53,002 nt of DNA, from contig DXWV01000065.1 in assembly GCA_019416685.1 (NCBI GenBank), positions 1 to 53,002 on the forward strand, in the 5' to 3' direction. This document shows, one piece after another, positions 9,125 to 16,112 of this stretch (position 1 is its first letter; the number at the start of each line of letters is the position of its first letter). The stretch comes from Bacteroides sp. (lineage in GTDB: Bacteria; Bacteroidota; Bacteroidia; Bacteroidales; Bacteroidaceae). The notes beneath the pieces are model-generated. The model ran no database searches. It worked only from the letters and a program-made list of their open reading frames with translations, and had not been told where the DNA came from. Position numbers and translations under genes: made by a program.

Positions 9125-9208
9125 CACTACAGAGTATCACAGAGTTTCACGGAGTTTTCTGTTTTAAAAGCAGTCCCCCTCTATGAAACTCTGTGTCAGT
9201 TTGTAGTA
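9125..9208. repeat. Intergenic inverted repeat (element 4)
   Basis: Arms 9125-9149 and 9184-9208 match at about 20 of 25 positions and are built of an ACAGAGT-like unit. It lies between serC and serA, so the two genes are separated by a potential hairpin although co-oriented. Confidence 0.65.
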
Positions 9209-9240
9209 AACCGTTATTTTATAATTATACACATCGAATC

Positions 9241-10161
9241 ATGAAAGTACTTATCGCTACCGATAAACCGTTTGCTAAAGTAGCTGTGGACGGTATTCGC
9301 AAAGAAATCGAAGCAGCCGGATACGAGCTTGCTTTACTTGAAAAATATACAGAAAAGGCACAATTATTGGATGCAGTAAAAGATGCCAATGCAATCATTA
9401 TACGCAGTGACATTATAGATGCCGAAGTGCTGGATGCTGCCAAAGAACTGAAAATCGTGGTACGTGCCGGAGCCGGTTATGACAACGTAGATCTTGCTGC
9501 TGCAACTGCACACGGGGTATGTGTAATGAACACTCCGGGACAGAATTCCAACGCGGTAGCCGAACTTGTTTTTGGCTTGTTGGTATATGCAGTTCGTAAT
9601 TTTTACAATGGAACATCAGGAACTGAGTTGATGGGTAAGAAGCTGGGCATTCATGCTTACGGAAACGTAGGTCGCAATGTAGCACGTGTAGCCAAAGGTT
9701 TCGGAATGGAAATCTATGCTTATGACGCATTCTGTCCGAAAGAAGTAATCGAGAAAGATGGTGTGAAAGCGGTTGATTCTGCCGAAGAACTTTACAAAAC
9801 CTGTAATGTTGTCTCTTTACACATTCCTGCTACTGCCGAAACGAAGAACTCCATCAACTATGCTTTGTTGAAGGATATGCCCAAAGGAGCTATTTTGGTA
9901 AATACTGCCCGTAAGGAAGTTATCAATGAAGACGAACTTATCCAGTTGATGGAAGATCGTCCCGATTTCAAATATATCACCGATATTATGCCTGCTGCTA
10001 ATGCTAAGTTCACCGAACTTTTTGCCGGACGTTATTTCTCTACTCCTAAGAAAATGGGTGCACAAACAGCTGAAGCCAATATCAATGCCGGCATTGCTGC
10101 AGCACAGCAGATCGTTGGTTTCCTGAAAGACGGTTGCGAAAAGTTCCGCGTAAATAAGTAA
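9241..10161 (+). CDS. serA: D-3-phosphoglycerate dehydrogenase, short form
   Basis: The enzyme oxidises 3-phosphoglycerate to 3-phosphohydroxypyruvate, the first committed step of serine synthesis. The 306-residue protein (ATG at 9241; an upstream in-frame ATG at 9193 lies in the inverted repeat and is rejected) has the D-2-hydroxyacid dehydrogenase fold with GNVGRNVARVAKG as the NAD site and VNTARKEVINE near the catalytic Glu. It ends without an ACT regulatory domain, so it is the short type and probably not serine-inhibited in the E. coli manner. It follows serC and precedes the DUF1015 gene by 8 bases. Confidence 0.92.
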   Translation: MKVLIATDKPFAKVAVDGIRKEIEAAGYELALLEKYTEKAQLLDAVKDANAIIIRSDIIDAEVLDAAKELKIVVRAGAGYDNVDLAAATAHGVCVMNTPGQNSNAVAELVFGLLVYAVRNFYNGTSGTELMGKKLGIHAYGNVGRNVARVAKGFGMEIYAYDAFCPKEVIEKDGVKAVDSAEELYKTCNVVSLHIPATAETKNSINYALLKDMPKGAILVNTARKEVINEDELIQLMEDRPDFKYITDIMPAANAKFTELFAGRYFSTPKKMGAQTAEANINAGIAAAQQIVGFLKDGCEKFRVNK

Positions 10162-10169
10162 TAAGACTT

Positions 10170-11417
10170 ATGGCTACAATTAAACCATTTAAAGGTATTC
10201 GTCCTCCACAAGAATTAGTGGAGCAAGTTGCTTCGCGTCCTTACGATGTACTTAATTCAGAAGAAGCACGTGCAGAAGCTGGTAAAAATGAGAAATCACT
10301 CTATCATATAATTAAGCCTGAAATAGATTTTTCTGTAGGTACGGATGAGCATGACGAGAAGGTGTACATCAAAGCTGCCGATAACTTTAAACTGTTTCAA
10401 GACAAAGGCTGGCTGGTGCAGGATGATAAAGAAAACTATTACATCTATGCTCAGACAATGAATGGCAAGACACAATACGGGCTTGTTGTGGGGGCTTATG
10501 TTCCTGATTATATGAATGGTATCATCAAGAAGCATGAACTGACCCGTCGCGACAAAGAAGAAGATCGCATGAAGCATGTTCGCGTGAACAATGCCAACAT
10601 TGAACCGGTATTCTTTGCATATCCTGATAATGCGAAGCTGGATGCCATCGTCAAGAAATATACTGCTCAGAATCCTGTATACGATTTTATAGCTCCAGGT
10701 GATGGTTTCGGACATACTTTCTGGATTATAGACCAGGCAGAGGATATTGCTTCTATCACAGCAGAGTTTGCCAAGATGCCTGCACTTTATATTGCCGATG
10801 GACATCATCGTTCTGCTGCTGCCGCACTGGTAGGTGCCGAGAAGGCCAAACAGAATCCAAATCATCGTGGGGATGAAGAGTATAACTATTTCATGGCTGT
10901 ATGTTTTCCTGCCAATCAATTGACTATTATTGATTATAACCGTGTGGTTAAAGATCTCAATGGTTTGACTCCTGCACAGTTCCTTACTGCGCTCGAAAAG
11001 AATTTCGTTGTAGAAGAAAAAGGTACGGAGATTTACAAACCGAATGCACTGCATAATTTTGCTCTCTATCTGGATGGTAAATGGTACAGTCTTACAGCGA
11101 AGGCCGGAACGTATGATGATAACGATCCGATAGGTGTATTGGATGTTACTATTTCTTCTAACTTAATATTGGATGAAATTTTAGGTATCAAAGACCTCCG
11201 TTCGGATAAGCGTATCGACTTTGTAGGCGGTATCCGTGGTCTGGGAGAATTGAGTAAACGTGTAGATAGCGGTGAAATGAAAGTAGCTTTGGCACTTTAT
11301 CCAGTTTCAATGAAGCAATTGATGGATATTGCTGATACCGGTAATATTATGCCACCAAAGACTACCTGGTTCGAACCGAAACTTCGTTCGGGACTGGTGA
11401 TTCATAAACTGGATTAA
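10170..11417 (+). CDS. DUF1015 family protein
   Basis: This 415-residue soluble protein belongs to the DUF1015 family. Visible family marks are KPFKGIRPP at the start, RPYDVLNSEEA (about 22-32) and ALYIADGHHRSAAAA with paired histidines near residue 215. No function is established for certain. The gene starts 8 bases after serA and ends at a clear terminator, so it is co-transcribed with serine-synthesis genes; a role linked to serine or phosphoserine metabolism is an inference from this linkage only. Confidence 0.9.
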   Translation: MATIKPFKGIRPPQELVEQVASRPYDVLNSEEARAEAGKNEKSLYHIIKPEIDFSVGTDEHDEKVYIKAADNFKLFQDKGWLVQDDKENYYIYAQTMNGKTQYGLVVGAYVPDYMNGIIKKHELTRRDKEEDRMKHVRVNNANIEPVFFAYPDNAKLDAIVKKYTAQNPVYDFIAPGDGFGHTFWIIDQAEDIASITAEFAKMPALYIADGHHRSAAAALVGAEKAKQNPNHRGDEEYNYFMAVCFPANQLTIIDYNRVVKDLNGLTPAQFLTALEKNFVVEEKGTEIYKPNALHNFALYLDGKWYSLTAKAGTYDDNDPIGVLDVTISSNLILDEILGIKDLRSDKRIDFVGGIRGLGELSKRVDSGEMKVALALYPVSMKQLMDIADTGNIMPPKTTWFEPKLRSGLVIHKLD

Positions 11418-11428
11418 TAACAAAAAAG

Positions 11429-11467
11429 AAACTGCAACTTTACTGAAAAGAGTTGCAGTTTTTTTAT
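11429..11467 (+). terminator. Intrinsic terminator after the serC-serA-DUF1015 operon
   Basis: An 11-base perfect stem (11429-11439 AAACTGCAACT with 11451-11461) with an 11-base loop leads into a run of T to 11467. An A-run precedes the stem, so it may also work for the converging gene at 11483. Confidence 0.9.
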
Positions 11468-11482
11468 TTTTGGCGGATTGGA

Positions 11483-12244
11483 CTATTTTTGAATCTCTTC
11501 TCTCTTTCTTTCGAATATTTCTTTATTTATAAAGTTAACATCAAACATTTCTTTGTCATCACTGAACCCTTCCAAGCTATACCATTCCGGCACTTCGTCG
11601 TTATCTATTAAGAACCCAATCCTTTCTTCGTCAAAAACGATACATTCTGCAATTTCACCATTATTATATTTGATATATAAATGATCGCATGCCAGTTTAT
11701 CAAAGAAATGAAGATAATAATTCAGCTGATACAAATGATACGAGTTTGTTAATTGCTTAAAAAAGTGACAAACCTGTAGTATAGTTTCATCTGTTATCAG
11801 TTTTGGAAATGAAAGGTAAAATTTATACTTTGGTAGTGAATCTTTTTTTTCATAATTTACCATTACATTTGTTTGCGATAAATTATTGGCGAAACAAGAG
11901 ATTTTTTCCACGATCTCTTCCCATTGTTTAGTAGCCTCATTTTCCAGAAAAAAGGACATAGAGATATTGGTGAAAGCCCAGACACGTTCTCGCCCTGTAT
12001 ACATAGAATACACAACTTCTTTATGCTTATATACTACGTACATATAATTGCCTTTACGCTGAGTCTGCGCATCTTTTATAAATAGCTGGTCTTCATTGAT
12101 GTTTAACTCTTTTGTAAATAAAGAGAAGGTATTCCGTATCCGTTTCTTCATCCTGTTTATATATAGGTAATACCCTACAATACATATTCCAATTATAAGA
12201 TACCAAACATACACATTATAGTGGTACTTTATACAAAGGTTCAT
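11483..12244 (-). CDS. Hypothetical membrane protein with apparent N-terminal frameshift
   Basis: The product is not recognised. As drawn from the ATG at 12244 it has 253 residues: a hydrophobic helix (about 11-29, VYVWYLIIGICIVGYYLY), a basic stretch, then a soluble domain rich in Tyr, Asn and Lys. The coding region appears to have begun further up: an ATG at 12335 opens MEITQKPPMTKSQGFLY, and skipping one base near 12284 joins it in frame to GFNVVACILLVYFMNL and then this ORF, giving about 283 residues with two helices. Either the gene carries a one-base frameshift, the sequence has an error, or an internal start is used. Base composition is more AT-rich than its neighbours. Confidence 0.6.
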   Translation of the reverse strand: MNLCIKYHYNVYVWYLIIGICIVGYYLYINRMKKRIRNTFSLFTKELNINEDQLFIKDAQTQRKGNYMYVVYKHKEVVYSMYTGRERVWAFTNISMSFFLENEATKQWEEIVEKISCFANNLSQTNVMVNYEKKDSLPKYKFYLSFPKLITDETILQVCHFFKQLTNSYHLYQLNYYLHFFDKLACDHLYIKYNNGEIAECIVFDEERIGFLIDNDEVPEWYSLEGFSDDKEMFDVNFINKEIFERKREEIQK

Positions 12245-12335
12245 GAAGTACACAAGTAATATACAGGCTACTACGTTAAATCCGGTAAAGGAATCCCTGC
12301 GATTTAGTCATTGGAGGTTTTTGTGTTATTTCCAT
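12245..12335 (-). pseudogene. Frameshifted 5' part of the gene at 11483-12244
   Basis: Reading the minus strand from 12335 gives 17 codons (start MEITQKPPMT), then a one-base shift at about 12284-12285 restores the frame of the downstream ORF through a second hydrophobic stretch, VVACILLVYF. A -7 box lies 40 bases upstream, which supports this as the original start. Confidence 0.5.
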
Positions 12336-12374
12336 TTGCTTATTGGTGTGTAGTTAATGATAAATTATATCAGA

Positions 12375-12382
12375 CAAAGATA
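12375..12382 (-). promoter_or_regulatory. -7 box for the minus-strand hypothetical gene
   Basis: CAAAGATA on the plus strand reads TATCTTTG on the minus strand, matching the Bacteroides -7 box. It lies 40 bases before the ATG at 12335. No clear -33 element was found. Confidence 0.45.
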
Positions 12383-12442
12383 TAGCTTTTTCCCGTATAG
12401 AAATAGGAATTAAAAAAATCTGCAGGATTATTATTTGTCTCT

Positions 12443-12474
12443 GTTGCCAATAATCGGACAGTATTGTATCTTTG
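12443..12474 (+). promoter_or_regulatory. Promoter of the YigZ/IMPACT gene
   Basis: GTTG at 12443-12446 and TATCTTTG at 12467-12474 are 20 bases apart, fitting Bacteroides -33/-7 spacing. The -7 box ends 5 bases before the chosen ATG, predicting a leaderless mRNA. Confidence 0.65.
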
Positions 12475-12479
12475 CAAAC

Positions 12480-13082
12480 ATGGAAGATACATACAAAACC
12501 ATTACCGAACCCTCTGAAGGTATCTATACCGAAAAGCGTAGCAAGTTTATTGCTATTGCCCTGCCTGTGCGTACACACGAAGAAATAAAAGCACATCTCG
12601 AAACGTATCAGAAAAAATATTACGATGCACGTCATATCTGCTATGCCTATATGCTGGGACATGAGCGGAAGGATTTTCGAGCTAATGACAACGGTGAGCC
12701 TTCCGGTACAGCTGGAAAACCTATATTAGGACAGATCAATTCTAATGAACTGACTGATATACTTATTATTGTAGTTCGTTATTTTGGTGGAATCAAGCTG
12801 GGAACAAGCGGATTGATCGTAGCTTATAAAGCTGCTGCTGCCGAAGCTATTGCCACGGCTACCATTGTAGAAAAAACAGTAGATGACGAGGTGACTGTGC
12901 TTTTTGAGTATCCTTTTATGAATGATGTGATGCGTATTGTGAAAGAAGAAGAACCGGAAATTTTACAACAGTCCTATGACATGGATTGTAGTATGACGCT
13001 TCGTATCCGTCGTTCTATGATGTCTCGTCTGAGGGCACGCCTGGAAAAAGTAGAGACAGCACGTATCCTTGAGGAAGAATAA
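12480..13082 (+). CDS. YigZ/IMPACT family protein
   Basis: The 200-residue product begins MEDTYKTITEPSEG and has the IMPACT N-terminal domain with RHICYAYMLG, NDNGEPSGTAGKPIL (about 76-90) and VVRYFGGIKLG, followed by a small C-terminal domain. The eukaryotic relative IMPACT regulates GCN2; in bacteria the role is unclear, although some relatives are described as ribosome- or protease-related. The ATG at 12480 is chosen because the family N-terminus begins there and the -7 promoter box lies just upstream; an in-frame ATG at 12435 would be upstream of the promoter. Confidence 0.9.
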   Translation: MEDTYKTITEPSEGIYTEKRSKFIAIALPVRTHEEIKAHLETYQKKYYDARHICYAYMLGHERKDFRANDNGEPSGTAGKPILGQINSNELTDILIIVVRYFGGIKLGTSGLIVAYKAAAAEAIATATIVEKTVDDEVTVLFEYPFMNDVMRIVKEEEPEILQQSYDMDCSMTLRIRRSMMSRLRARLEKVETARILEEE

Positions 13083-13179
13083 CACGTTGGTGGAACATAA
13101 AAATTGAATGCGTGTCTCCTCGGATAAATATTCCGTTGATACACGCACTGAAGTTTATAAAAGACGCATTTGTGTAGCC

Positions 13180-13386
13180 TTATTCGTTGTCCTTTTCAAA
13201 ATTTATTTTACGATGTGTTCCGTCGCAAAATGGTTTGTTTTTAGAGTGGCCGCAACGGCACAAAGCGTTTGTTCCTTGCAAAATACTCTCTTTCCCTTCT
13301 TTGGTAATCATCTTAAATTCACCTTTGATGATGTAAGGTCCGGCAGGGACTTCCGTGATACTAATCAGATTTTCATTATTGTCCAT
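13180..13386 (-). CDS. CDGSH iron-sulfur domain protein
   Basis: This 68-residue soluble protein is a prokaryotic mitoNEET-like CDGSH protein. The 2Fe-2S ligands C43, C45, C54 and H58 appear in CRCGHSKNKPFCDGTH. Family members carry a redox-active, transferable cluster; their partners in Bacteroides are not known from the sequence. It converges with the YigZ gene and has no evident partner gene. Confidence 0.92.
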   Translation of the reverse strand: MDNNENLISITEVPAGPYIIKGEFKMITKEGKESILQGTNALCRCGHSKNKPFCDGTHRKINFEKDNE

Positions 13387-13478
13387 AATTTTATTTTTTA
13401 AGTAGTCAACTCTATTTATATAACATTTGGAATTGGAAATAGTTTTTTCTGTCCGCCATTTGTTTTATCAGATTTCCT

Positions 13479-13486
13479 TATCTTTG
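13479..13486 (+). promoter_or_regulatory. -7 promoter box of the C39-like peptidase gene
   Basis: TATCTTTG ends 6 bases before the ATG at 13493, so a leaderless transcript is predicted. A well-spaced -33 TTTG is not present; a TTTG at 13459-13462 is only 16 bases away. Confidence 0.55.
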
Positions 13487-13492
13487 CACACA

Positions 13493-14278
13493 ATGATACG
13501 AAATGTGATAATAAGAGCTCTGTATCTCGGTTTGTTTTTGATTGGAAGCCATTTACCTTCTGTTCAGGCACAGAAAGTGGCTCCCAATGATATTCCTTTG
13601 CCCTGGTATTCGCAGAAGATCAGTGGGTATCCTTATGCACATTGCTCGCTGGCATCCTCACTGATGGTGTTCGATTACTATAAAGGGATGACTGTAGACA
13701 GTTGCCGTTCGGCAGCCGAAGCCGAAACGAAGCTGATAGAATATCAAAAGAACTATTTTTTGAGGAAACGTGCTCCATTTAAACGGCGTACATCCATCGG
13801 TCAGGGTGGATATTATTCTTTTGAAATAGATTCGTTGACACGGTATTATGAACATATGGTGAGTGCTGAGCATTTTACGAATAAAGACTACCGGGCGCTG
13901 AAAGCATATATTGATCAGGGTATTCCCGTACTGATAAATGTGAGGCATCGCGGTTCGTCTCATGGGTTGATGCAACCGGGTAGTCACCGTCATTGGATGG
14001 TGCTTCGAGGTATAAGTGATACTCATGTATGGATCAATGACCCCGGGCGTTCGGCTATGATGCGGAGTAAGGGTGAAAATCAATGTTTCCCGATAAAGCG
14101 GGAGCGGGGCAATCCGGCCTGGTTTGATGGTTGCTGGACAGGGAGGTATATTGTGATAACTCCACGTATTCCGCTGGCTATAGCACGTGCCGGAAAATTA
14201 CCACCTGTGGAGAAAGAGATAGAGATACGACGTCCGCAGATCACTTGGCAGGAACTGCCCGAAATGATTAAGCTGTAA
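13493..14278 (+). CDS. Exported C39-like cysteine peptidase
   Basis: The 261-residue product (ATG at 13493, just after the promoter box) has a signal peptide of about 25 residues ending SVQAQ. The mature part fits the peptidase C39-like family: a cysteine in YAHCSLASSLMVFDYYKG, a histidine in HWMVLRGISDTHVWINDPG and a following Asn/Asp. C39 relatives cleave double-glycine leaders or act as papain-like hydrolases; this one lacks an ABC transporter and is predicted to act in the periplasm or outside. The HpaII-family gene begins 16 bases after it and may be co-transcribed. Confidence 0.8.
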   Translation: MIRNVIIRALYLGLFLIGSHLPSVQAQKVAPNDIPLPWYSQKISGYPYAHCSLASSLMVFDYYKGMTVDSCRSAAEAETKLIEYQKNYFLRKRAPFKRRTSIGQGGYYSFEIDSLTRYYEHMVSAEHFTNKDYRALKAYIDQGIPVLINVRHRGSSHGLMQPGSHRHWMVLRGISDTHVWINDPGRSAMMRSKGENQCFPIKRERGNPAWFDGCWTGRYIVITPRIPLAIARAGKLPPVEKEIEIRRPQITWQELPEMIKL

Positions 14279-14294
14279 AACAAATATATTAAAT

Positions 14295-15383
14295 ATGGCA
14301 TTTGAAGCAACAAAAAGAGAATGGAGTGAACTGTATGCTTTCTTCCGTCTGTTGGCAGACGGAAAAGTTTCATTGGGTACTCCGCAGGTAAAAAAAGATG
14401 ATACACAGTGTTGGCCTGTAGCAATGGTACAGCGCGAAGAGCATGATGGTACGCGTCGTTATTATATTGAGAAAGAGGAAATTCATATTGTAAGCGAAAC
14501 AGTGGATAAGCGAATGCCACGGGAAGACTTTGCCACAGTGGCCGGATTGATTCTCGATGCAGTTAAGTCCTCATTAGAAAATGATGTGACTTCTCCTGAT
14601 GGGGTAGAAGAGTTCTTGGATGAAGCAGGTATCTTTGATCTTGAAGCAAAAACAGATGATCGTACGGACTTTTCTGTTGCCTTTTGGCATCCTGAAGCTC
14701 CATTGACAGGATTCAATGTTCGTTCACGTCTTAGTGCCATGAATCCTTTGCTTGATGGCGGGCGAACTGCCAATCTGAAATTGGAGCAGACGGGTGTTAA
14801 GTTTGCCGTGCCTACTGTGAATAAAATAAATGCATTGGAAGAGTCGTCCACAGAGGTGGTAGAGCGCATGATGATGATAGAGCGTCTGGGCGGTGTGTTA
14901 AAGTACTCTGATGTGGCAGACCGTGTATTCCGTTGCAACCTGTTGATGATAGATTTGCACTTTCCTCGTGTTCTGGCAGAGATGGTACGTATTATGCATT
15001 TGGATGGCATTACGCGTATCAGTGAATTAACTGAGGAGATAAAACGAATCAATCCGTTGAAGATTAAGGATGAGCTGATTAATAAACACGGCTTTTATGA
15101 ATTTAAGATGAAACAGTTTCTGCTTACTCTGGCATTGGGGATGCGTCCGGCAAAGATTTATAACGGGACGGATTCTGCAGTAGAAGGAATTTTGCTGATA
15201 GATGGAAACGGGGAGGTGCTTTGTTACCACAAAGCGGAGAAAAAGACATTTGAGGATTTTCTCTATCTGAATACCCGGTTGGAGAAAGGCTCTGTGGATA
15301 AGGATAAGTACGGTTTTCTGGAACGGGAGAACGGGGTCTATTACTTTAAGTTGAATGTGAAGATTGGGCTGGTTAAAAGGTGA
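14295..15383 (+). CDS. HpaII-family type II restriction endonuclease, no partner methylase nearby
   Basis: The 362-residue protein resembles the HpaII restriction endonuclease family along its length. The marks are the start ATKREWSELYAFFRLLADGK, GFNVRSRLS near residue 136, VFRCNLLMIDLHFPRVLAE, INPLKI, then FYEFKMKQFLLTLALGMRPA and a C-terminal block (about 300-360) with GNGEVLCYHKAE, DKYGFLE and YYFKLNVKIG. HpaII itself cuts CCGG. No m5C methyltransferase gene is in the window although CCGG sites are common here (e.g. positions 142 and 929). It is either protected by a distant methylase, has other specificity, or is inactive. It lies 16 bases after the C39-like gene. Confidence 0.8.
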   Translation: MAFEATKREWSELYAFFRLLADGKVSLGTPQVKKDDTQCWPVAMVQREEHDGTRRYYIEKEEIHIVSETVDKRMPREDFATVAGLILDAVKSSLENDVTSPDGVEEFLDEAGIFDLEAKTDDRTDFSVAFWHPEAPLTGFNVRSRLSAMNPLLDGGRTANLKLEQTGVKFAVPTVNKINALEESSTEVVERMMMIERLGGVLKYSDVADRVFRCNLLMIDLHFPRVLAEMVRIMHLDGITRISELTEEIKRINPLKIKDELINKHGFYEFKMKQFLLTLALGMRPAKIYNGTDSAVEGILLIDGNGEVLCYHKAEKKTFEDFLYLNTRLEKGSVDKDKYGFLERENGVYYFKLNVKIGLVKR

Positions 15384-15462
15384 TGAGATACGAGGTACAT
15401 TGCTGTAGTATAACCAAATTATCATTTAATTCTTAACAAATAAAAATAAAAAACGATTCATC

Positions 15463-16029
15463 GTGAAAACAAATGAAGTATTAGAAAATATCAAAGCACG
15501 TCGCAGTGTGCGTGCTTATACTACTCAACAGGTAACTGAAGAAGATTTACAGGCTATTCTTGAAGCTGCCACATATGCTCCGAGTGGTATGCATCTTGAA
15601 ACCTGGCATTTCACAGCTATACAAAATACAGAGAAACTCGAAAAATTAAATGCCCGTATCAAAGGTGCATTTGCCAAAAGCGAGAATAAACATTTGCAGG
15701 AGCGCGGACACAGCCAGACGTATTGCTGTTATTATCATGCACCAACGCTTGTAATTGTTTCTAACGAACCGAAACAATGGTGGGCGGGTATGGATTGTGC
15801 CTGTGCTATTGAGAATATGTTTCTTGCTGCCCATTCTTTGGGCATTGGTTCTTGCTGGATCAACCAGCTGGGGACAACATGTGATGACCCCGAAGTACGT
15901 GAATTTATTACTTCTCTCGGTGTTCCTGAAAACCACAAAGTATATGGTTGTGTAGCTTTAGGATATCCTGACCCTTCTATTCCAATGAAAGAAAAGATAG
16001 TAAAACCGGGAACGATAACCGTTGTTTAG
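15463..16029 (+). CDS. Nitroreductase family protein
   Basis: This is an FMN-dependent NAD(P)H oxidoreductase of the nitroreductase family. The 188 residues start at GTG (no in-frame ATG fits) with NIKARRSVRAYTTQQVTEEDL for FMN phosphate contacts, APSGMHLETWHF, and SLGIGSCWINQL followed by VYGCVALGYP. Substrates cannot be told from sequence. It converges with gcvP, with an inverted repeat between the stops. Confidence 0.9.
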   Translation: MKTNEVLENIKARRSVRAYTTQQVTEEDLQAILEAATYAPSGMHLETWHFTAIQNTEKLEKLNARIKGAFAKSENKHLQERGHSQTYCCYYHAPTLVIVSNEPKQWWAGMDCACAIENMFLAAHSLGIGSCWINQLGTTCDDPEVREFITSLGVPENHKVYGCVALGYPDPSIPMKEKIVKPGTITVV

Positions 16030-16112
16030 TTGAAAGTTGAAAGTTGAAAATTAGCTGCGCTGTCACGTTGCATAGTAATTTTCAACTTTCAACTTTCAAT
16101 TTTCAACTAAAC
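16024..16112. repeat. Intergenic long inverted repeat (element 5)
   Basis: A 24-base perfect arm at 16030-16053 (tandem TTGAAAG units) pairs with 16076-16099; the right side carries one extra unit up to 16112. The 22-base loop contains GCTGCGCTGTCACG. It overlaps the stop codons of both converging genes and could act as a two-way terminator. Confidence 0.85.

Noticed and set aside
10296..11054. 252-codon minus-strand frame
   Set aside because: Antisense within the DUF1015 gene; composition rich in Ile, Cys and His as expected from a shadow frame.
13427..13492. Upstream start for the C39-like peptidase
   Set aside because: It would lie before the TATCTTTG box and disrupt the signal peptide; the ATG at 13493 fits both.
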